Assembly: GCA_023391005.1 (NCBI GenBank)
Contig: JAEWBS010000063.1
Coordinates: 9,618 to 73,617 of the forward strand
DNA from: Bacillota bacterium
GTDB taxonomy: Bacteria > Bacillota > Clostridia > Oscillospirales > Ruminococcaceae
DNA: 64,000 bases
Reading direction: 5' to 3'
Made by a program: the position numbers and the translations under genes
In this document: one piece after another, positions 60,094 to 64,000 of the stretch
Position numbering within the stretch: the stretch's first letter is position 1
Layout of the letters: every line of letters starts with the position of its first letter
The notes under the pieces: generated by a model
Told to the model about the DNA's origin: nothing
Seen by the model: only the letters and a program-made list of their open reading frames with translations
Databases searched by the model: none

Positions 60094-60852
60094 CTATTTC
60101 AATAAATTTTTTATTTCCTGCGCGACCTGTTGAAGCTTTTCGGCAAAGAACACGACTTTGTCATCCATCACCCGAAGGGACGGGCCGCTGATGCTCAATG
60201 CCCCTATCACCCGTCCGCTGCTGTTGTGAAGAGGGACCCCCACACAGCGGATGCCATACTCATGCTCCATATTGTCGATCGCATATCCGCGCTTGCGCGT
60301 TTTTTCAAGATCGTCGCGCAGCGCGCGCTCATCGGACAGGGTAAAGGAGGTAAACGGCTTTAGACCCTGCGCGATAACCTGCTTAACGAGCGTCTCATCC
60401 GAAAAGGCCAGAATAGCCTTTCCAACGCCGGTGCAGTGCATATCTGACTTGACTCCCACGATGGATCGTGCATACAGTACGCTTGCGGGATAGGAACCCT
60501 CCACGTAAATAATCTCGGTTCCGGAGGGAAATGCGAGATAAACCGTTTCGGCGCATTCTTCGGCGATTTTATCCATGTAGGGCTTGATAATCGCCTTAGT
60601 CTGGTCCGTGCTGTACACGACATTGCTCAGCGTAAGAAGCTTTTTGCCAAGCCTGTATTTTCCGCTGCTATGACTCTTTTCGATAAAACCGCACATCTGA
60701 TAGGTACTGATAATGTTGTAGACCGAGCTTTTTAACATGCCGGACAGATCCGAAAGCTCCTTGATGCCGCGCTCGGGATGCTCGGAATCAAAAAAATCCA
60801 ACAAGCATAACGCCTTATAGAGGGACTTCACTTTTGCCGTATTTTCTTCCAC
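60094..60852 (-). CDS. IclR-family transcriptional regulator
   Basis: 252 residues. N-terminal winged helix (about 8-70, RGIKELSDLSGMLKSSVYNI) and C-terminal GAF-like effector domain (about 75-250, YLAFPSGTEIIYVEGSYPA, CTGVGKAILAF, ALSISGPS). Probably controls the sugar-acid cluster beside it. I use GTG 60852 because the longer frame's TTG (60882) lies inside the -10 box; the leader would then be very short, so the start is uncertain by up to four codons. Confidence 0.88.
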   Translation of the reverse strand: MEENTAKVKSLYKALCLLDFFDSEHPERGIKELSDLSGMLKSSVYNIISTYQMCGFIEKSHSSGKYRLGKKLLTLSNVVYSTDQTKAIIKPYMDKIAEECAETVYLAFPSGTEIIYVEGSYPASVLYARSIVGVKSDMHCTGVGKAILAFSDETLVKQVIAQGLKPFTSFTLSDERALRDDLEKTRKRGYAIDNMEHEYGIRCVGVPLHNSSGRVIGALSISGPSLRVMDDKVVFFAEKLQQVAQEIKNLLK

Positions 60853-60859
60853 ATCTAAC

Positions 60860-60910
60860 ACCAACCATTCATTATGAGACAATCATAGCACAACATGAAT
60901 GGTTGGTCAA
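60860..60910 (-). promoter_or_regulatory. iclR promoter inside a 13 bp inverted repeat
   Basis: On the minus strand TTGACC (60905-60910), 17 bp, TATGAT (60882-60887). Perfect arms ACCAACCATTCAT (60860-60872) and ATGAATGGTTGGT (60895-60907) flank the -10 and overlap the -35, an arrangement expected for autoregulation. Confidence 0.75.
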
Positions 60911-61068
60911 TTTTTCGTCAAGGAAAATTAGTTGAACGTCATACTGTGAATAAAAGAGCGACGCATATCTGCTGTCCGCTTAGCCCGTTCATGTTGATAT
61001 GGGAACTGAATGGGCTTTTTGATCGGCACGGGGCAGTGCTGTTGCCAATACAGGAGAACATCCGCGCC

Positions 61069-61115
61069 AAAAGAGCACCGGCCTTCACTGAAAATAGTGA
61101 AAGCCGGTGCTCTTT
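61069..61115. terminator. Terminator after the RNA helicase gene
   Basis: About 20 bp stem AAAGAGCACCGGC.../...GCCGGTGCTCTTT with one mismatch and a short AT loop, T-run on both sides. The 60911-61068 interval has no gene. Confidence 0.85.
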
Positions 61116-61144
61116 GTATATCCTAAAGTCCGCCGCGTCGGGCC

Positions 61145-62899
61145 TTATCCTTCAAAATCAGGAATCTTCCGTTTCCGCCGTGTGGGCTCCGACGAACGCG
61201 GCGTATTGTGTTTAGTCACAAGCTTCCCGGGGGACTGAACCGCTTTCGAGGCCTTGCGCGGCCAGCGAGTCCCACTTTGCGTCTGGTCGGCAAGGCGGAT
61301 TGTCCGGGTATTTCTGCCGCAAATTTTGCAGTCCCGCATCGACGCTAACACACCGTCCACCTGATTCTCGGGGATACCAACCACCGAATAGTCTGAGTAG
61401 ATCTTAATTTTGCCGACCTCTCTGCCCGAAATACCCGAGCGCTCGGTGATGGCGCCCACCAAGTGCTTAGGCTCTACCCGATGGGTCGAACCGATATCCA
61501 CAACCACATCGGTAAATGAGGCGGGAGACGCCTTGCCTGTATGCTGATCCGCTGTCATGCGCACCTCGCGGGTAGGGGCGCTGACAATTTCGGCAGGCAG
61601 CTCCCTTGGCGGGTAGTGGATGCTTAGCAGTGCGGCGGCGATACGCTCAGGCGCATAACCATACGCCGTAAGCTGTGCCACCATGTGCTCATAGCCCGCG
61701 CCTGCGCCGCCCTCCAGCGCGTCGACCACGGTCTTGATATTTCGGTCGCGGTCCCTTGCCTCGATCTCCTTTTGGGTGGGCAGGTGATCCTGTCGTATCT
61801 CTGCCTTGACCGCACGGGACAGCGCCCGCAAGGCGCTCAGCTGCCGCTTGCCGGAGTAGAGTGTGATGGAGCAGCCTGATTTTCCCGCACGTCCGGTGCG
61901 GCCGATACGATGGATATAGTATTCGGTATTCATGGGGATATCATAATTGATAACATAGTCCAAATCGCTGACATCAATGCCGCGCGCCGCCACGTCGGTG
62001 GCGATAAGAATCGCCACGCGGCCGCGCTTGAATTCGCCCATCACGCGGGTGCGCTGAACCTGCTTTAAATCGCCGTGGATGCTCTCGGCGCTGAAGCCGT
62101 GGCTATTGAGATACTCCCCTAGCTCGTCGACCATACGCTTTGTATTGCAAAAAATCAAGGCGCGGTTCGGCTGATGAAACCGCAGCAGCAGATGAAGCGC
62201 CTCCATCTTTTTGCTGACGGGTGCCTCGACACAGCTCTGATCGATCCGTTCCAGCGTCACCTGACTCTTATTGATTTCCACAACCCGGGGATCTCGCTGA
62301 AAGGTCTTGGCGAGGCTCAGAATGGCGGGCGGCATTGTGGCGGAAAAGAGAACAGTCTGCCGTTCTGCTGGCGTATCTTGCAAAATCGTCTCAATGTCCT
62401 CTTTAAAGCCCATGTTAAGCATCTCATCAGCCTCATCCAGAACAATCATTTTTAAATGTTGCAGCTTGATGGTACCGCGGCGCATATGATCCATCACGCG
62501 CCCCGGGGTGCCGACCACGATGTTCGCCCGTCTAAGCTGAATGAATTGCCGTTCCATACTGGCGCCGCCGTATACCTCCACCAGCCGGATACCGGGGAGG
62601 AAACGAGCCAGCTTGCAGATCTCTTCCCCCGCCTGCTGCGCCAGTTCGCGCGTAGGGCAGAGGATCAGCGCTTGAATCGCGGCTTTCTCTGTGCTGGTAT
62701 CAATGGCTTCCAGCACAGGAATGGCAAAAGCCGCTGTCTTGCCTGTCCCGGTTTGGGACTTGGCAATCACATCTGCTCCGCCGCATATGAGTGGAATCAC
62801 CTGCTCCTGTATTGGGGTAGCACACTCAAACCCCATCTCCTTTACGGCCTTCTCAATGCGGGGGTCAAGTTCCATTTGGGAAAATTGCATGTCTGACAT
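61145..62899 (-). CDS. DEAD-box ATP-dependent RNA helicase with DbpA/CsdA-type C-terminus
   Basis: 584 residues. Motifs: FECATPIQEQ (Q), AKSQTGTGKTAAF (I), PTRELAQQ (Ia), GTPGRVMDH (Ib), VLDEADEML (II), FSATMP (III), IATDVAARGIDV (V) and HRIGRTGRAG (VI). After about 440 comes a small RNA-binding domain (VVVDIGSTHRVEPKHLVGAI, GKIKIYSDYSVVGI), as in DbpA/DeaD, and a basic tail. Remodels structured RNA, typically in ribosome assembly or in the cold. ATG 62899 chosen for GAGGAGACCT upstream. Confidence 0.94.
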   Translation of the reverse strand: MSDMQFSQMELDPRIEKAVKEMGFECATPIQEQVIPLICGGADVIAKSQTGTGKTAAFAIPVLEAIDTSTEKAAIQALILCPTRELAQQAGEEICKLARFLPGIRLVEVYGGASMERQFIQLRRANIVVGTPGRVMDHMRRGTIKLQHLKMIVLDEADEMLNMGFKEDIETILQDTPAERQTVLFSATMPPAILSLAKTFQRDPRVVEINKSQVTLERIDQSCVEAPVSKKMEALHLLLRFHQPNRALIFCNTKRMVDELGEYLNSHGFSAESIHGDLKQVQRTRVMGEFKRGRVAILIATDVAARGIDVSDLDYVINYDIPMNTEYYIHRIGRTGRAGKSGCSITLYSGKRQLSALRALSRAVKAEIRQDHLPTQKEIEARDRDRNIKTVVDALEGGAGAGYEHMVAQLTAYGYAPERIAAALLSIHYPPRELPAEIVSAPTREVRMTADQHTGKASPASFTDVVVDIGSTHRVEPKHLVGAITERSGISGREVGKIKIYSDYSVVGIPENQVDGVLASMRDCKICGRNTRTIRLADQTQSGTRWPRKASKAVQSPGKLVTKHNTPRSSEPTRRKRKIPDFEG

Positions 62900-62904
62900 A
62901 GGTC

Positions 62905-62960
62905 TCCTCGTTTCCAATTTAAAATAACAAAAGAAAAAACGAGGATCAGCTCCTCGTTTT
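62905..62960 (-). promoter_or_regulatory. Helicase mRNA leader with two mutually exclusive hairpins
   Basis: On the minus strand AAAACGAGGA (62951-62960 arm) pairs with TCCTCGTTTT (62936-62945 arm) and is followed by a T-run: an intrinsic terminator inside the leader. The ribosome site repeats the first arm (AAACGAGGAG, complement at 62905-62913), so the same middle arm could instead pair with and hide the ribosome site. Confidence 0.7.
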
Positions 62961-62995
62961 GCTCTAAACCGATATACAGCTATATTATTCTTTAT

Positions 62996-63024
62996 ATCTT
63001 AACATAGCCGCATTCTTTTGTCAA
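62996..63024 (-). promoter_or_regulatory. Promoter of the RNA helicase gene
   Basis: On the minus strand TTGACA (63019-63024), 17 bp, TAAGAT (62996-63001). It places the hairpin leader inside the transcript. Confidence 0.75.
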
Positions 63025-63308
63025 ACACCTGCTGACATATAAATTTATTGGTTTTTTTCTACTTGGGTATACTATAGGTTTTCATCGTCTTATTGCGTAT
63101 CGCTTATGCCCAAAACTTGAGTAGGTGACATCATCCCCAAACTGGGCGATAAAGGCCGACAGTTTCCGGAATATCATTGACGCAAATGATGTTGCTATTA
63201 TTATATAGTATGGAAAATCCCCGGCATTTTAAGCCGTCGGCCACTCTTTTTCAAAGCGGCTGATCCCATAGTGCCTTACTTGATCTTTACCCAAAGTAAC
63301 TTTTTAAT
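63025..63308. other. Intergenic region
   Basis: About 280 bp with no gene or clear structure beyond short A/T tracts. Confidence 0.4.
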
Positions 63309-63329
63309 TTTACATTGTAAAAATATAAT
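63309..63329 (+). promoter_or_regulatory. Putative promoter with palindrome before the PhnD-like gene
   Basis: TATAAT at 63324-63329 preceded by TTTACATTGTAAA (63310-63322), an almost perfect palindrome filling the spacer. No consensus -35. It may be an operator, but only one copy is visible. Confidence 0.4.
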
Positions 63330-63397
63330 CTACTTGTACGATGCTTAAACGCGCATCGGTCGAATCTATTTATCAATAGAAATGAGGAGAAAAACGT

Positions 63398-64000
63398 ATG
63401 TGTAAGCACAAGGCTATCAAGGCTGTCACCGCTGGCTTGCTTGCGGCAGTCATGACGATCGGCACGGTGGGCTGCGGCAGCGCCAGCAGTGCCCAGCCCG
63501 GCTCTTTCGCCCCTGCGGCAAATGCCGCTTCTGCTCCGGAGCACAAAAGCGCCGGCCCCATTACCATCGTATGGTATCCCAACGAATCTGCCGCCGATTA
63601 CCAGCCCGCTCGCGACGAATTCGCGCGGATCGTCACCGAGGCGACCGGACGTCAGGTCGAGCACAAGCTGACCACCGATTACGCCATCGCAATCGAGTCG
63701 CTCGCGGGGGGCGCGGCCGACATCTGCTTTATGGGCGCGGCCGGTTACATTGAGGCCAAGAACAAAAATCCTCAGGTCGATACGCTGTTCGTCAACTCCG
63801 GGGCCTCCGGCACACTCGACGACGCCATCTACTACAGCTGGCTGGCGGTCAACAAGGGGCAGGAGGACAATTACAAGGACGGCGGCAAATATTCCATCGC
63901 CAACATTCAGGGCAAAAAGATGTCCTTCGTATCCAACAGCTCTACCTCCGGCTTTAAGGTGCCTACCACCAGTATTCTCGGATTCTTCGGCAAAACCGAG
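63398..64000 (+). CDS. PhnD-like ABC transporter substrate-binding lipoprotein (cut by window edge)
   Basis: 201 residues visible. Lipoprotein signal with IGTVGCGSAS (Cys about 26), then the phosphate/phosphonate-binding fold: ITIVWYPNESAADYQPARDE, TGRQVEHKLTTDYAIAIESL, ADICFMGAAGYIEA and SFVSNSSTSGFKVPTTSIL. Binds phosphonate, phosphite or similar anions for an ABC importer that presumably lies to the right. GAGGAGAAAAACGT precedes the ATG. The C-terminus is missing. Confidence 0.88.
   Translation, partial: MCKHKAIKAVTAGLLAAVMTIGTVGCGSASSAQPGSFAPAANAASAPEHKSAGPITIVWYPNESAADYQPARDEFARIVTEATGRQVEHKLTTDYAIAIESLAGGAADICFMGAAGYIEAKNKNPQVDTLFVNSGASGTLDDAIYYSWLAVNKGQEDNYKDGGKYSIANIQGKKMSFVSNSSTSGFKVPTTSILGFFGKTE

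Overview
The window looks like chromosome of an anaerobic Firmicute, most likely class Clostridia (inference). The support is AGGAGG-type ribosome sites, frequent TTG/GTG starts, Gram-positive lipoprotein signals (L-x-x-C), a GntR/IclR/AraC/YesMN regulator mix, DUF4358 and DUF5058 proteins, type I-C CRISPR and many TRAP transporters. Base composition is near 50% GC in the catabolic genes, with AT-rich islands around 5.0-6.0 kb, 8.2-8.8 kb and 28.9-29.3 kb.

Layout. 1-3 kb: start of a chorismate-mutase-domain protein, small membrane proteins and an SGNH hydrolase/DUF4358 pair. 3.3-8.8 kb: a tRNA-Leu(GAG) followed by debris, including a decayed phage SNF2-type helicase, a frameshifted DUF1492 phage regulator, two tiny Cys-rich proteins, a DUF998 protein, a cold-shock protein and a two-gene amidase operon. 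8.8-19.2 kb: a complete type I-C CRISPR-Cas locus (cas3-cas5-cas8c-cas7-cas4-cas1-cas2) with a 34-repeat, 33-spacer array. 19.4-25.4 kb: AraC regulator, then sugar isomerase/epimerase, TRAP transporter and SDR dehydrogenase (TRAP system 1). 25.9-33.1 kb: a minus-strand operon (M20 amidohydrolase, DUF5058 protein and partner membrane protein), a large AraC-GH39-like fusion regulator, and a CapA-family protein. The regulator sits between two inverted copies of a ~125 bp promoter element, one firing left and one right. 34-41 kb: TRAP system 2 with an FGGY kinase, an HpcH/HpaI aldolase and a ketopantoate-reductase-like/GntR fusion protein. 41.6-53 kb: HAD phosphatase, 6-phosphogluconate dehydrogenase, a three-gene ABC importer of the AfuABC/FbpABC type, a YesMN-type two-component system and a secreted NlpC/P60-like protein. 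53.7-60.9 kb: TRAP system 3 with SDR, enolase-superfamily dehydratase, DHDPS/KDG-type aldolase and IclR regulator. 61-64 kb: a DeaD-type RNA helicase with an apparent attenuator leader, and the start of a PhnD-like binding lipoprotein.

How the genes work together. The three TRAP clusters each pair high-affinity uptake of a small organic or sugar acid with a different set of enzymes: isomerase + dehydrogenase; kinase + aldolase + reductase-like regulator; dehydratase + aldolase + dehydrogenase. The ABC importer lies beside 6-phosphogluconate dehydrogenase and a sugar phosphatase, which suggests uptake of phosphorylated sugars (inference). The most unusual items are the mirrored regulatory element around the AraC-GH39 fusion, the reductase-GntR fusion, the helicase leader with two mutually exclusive hairpins, and an FGGY kinase whose correctly spaced start codon is ATA. 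All coordinates and motif counts were made by eye; family names come from recognition of motifs, not from database searches.
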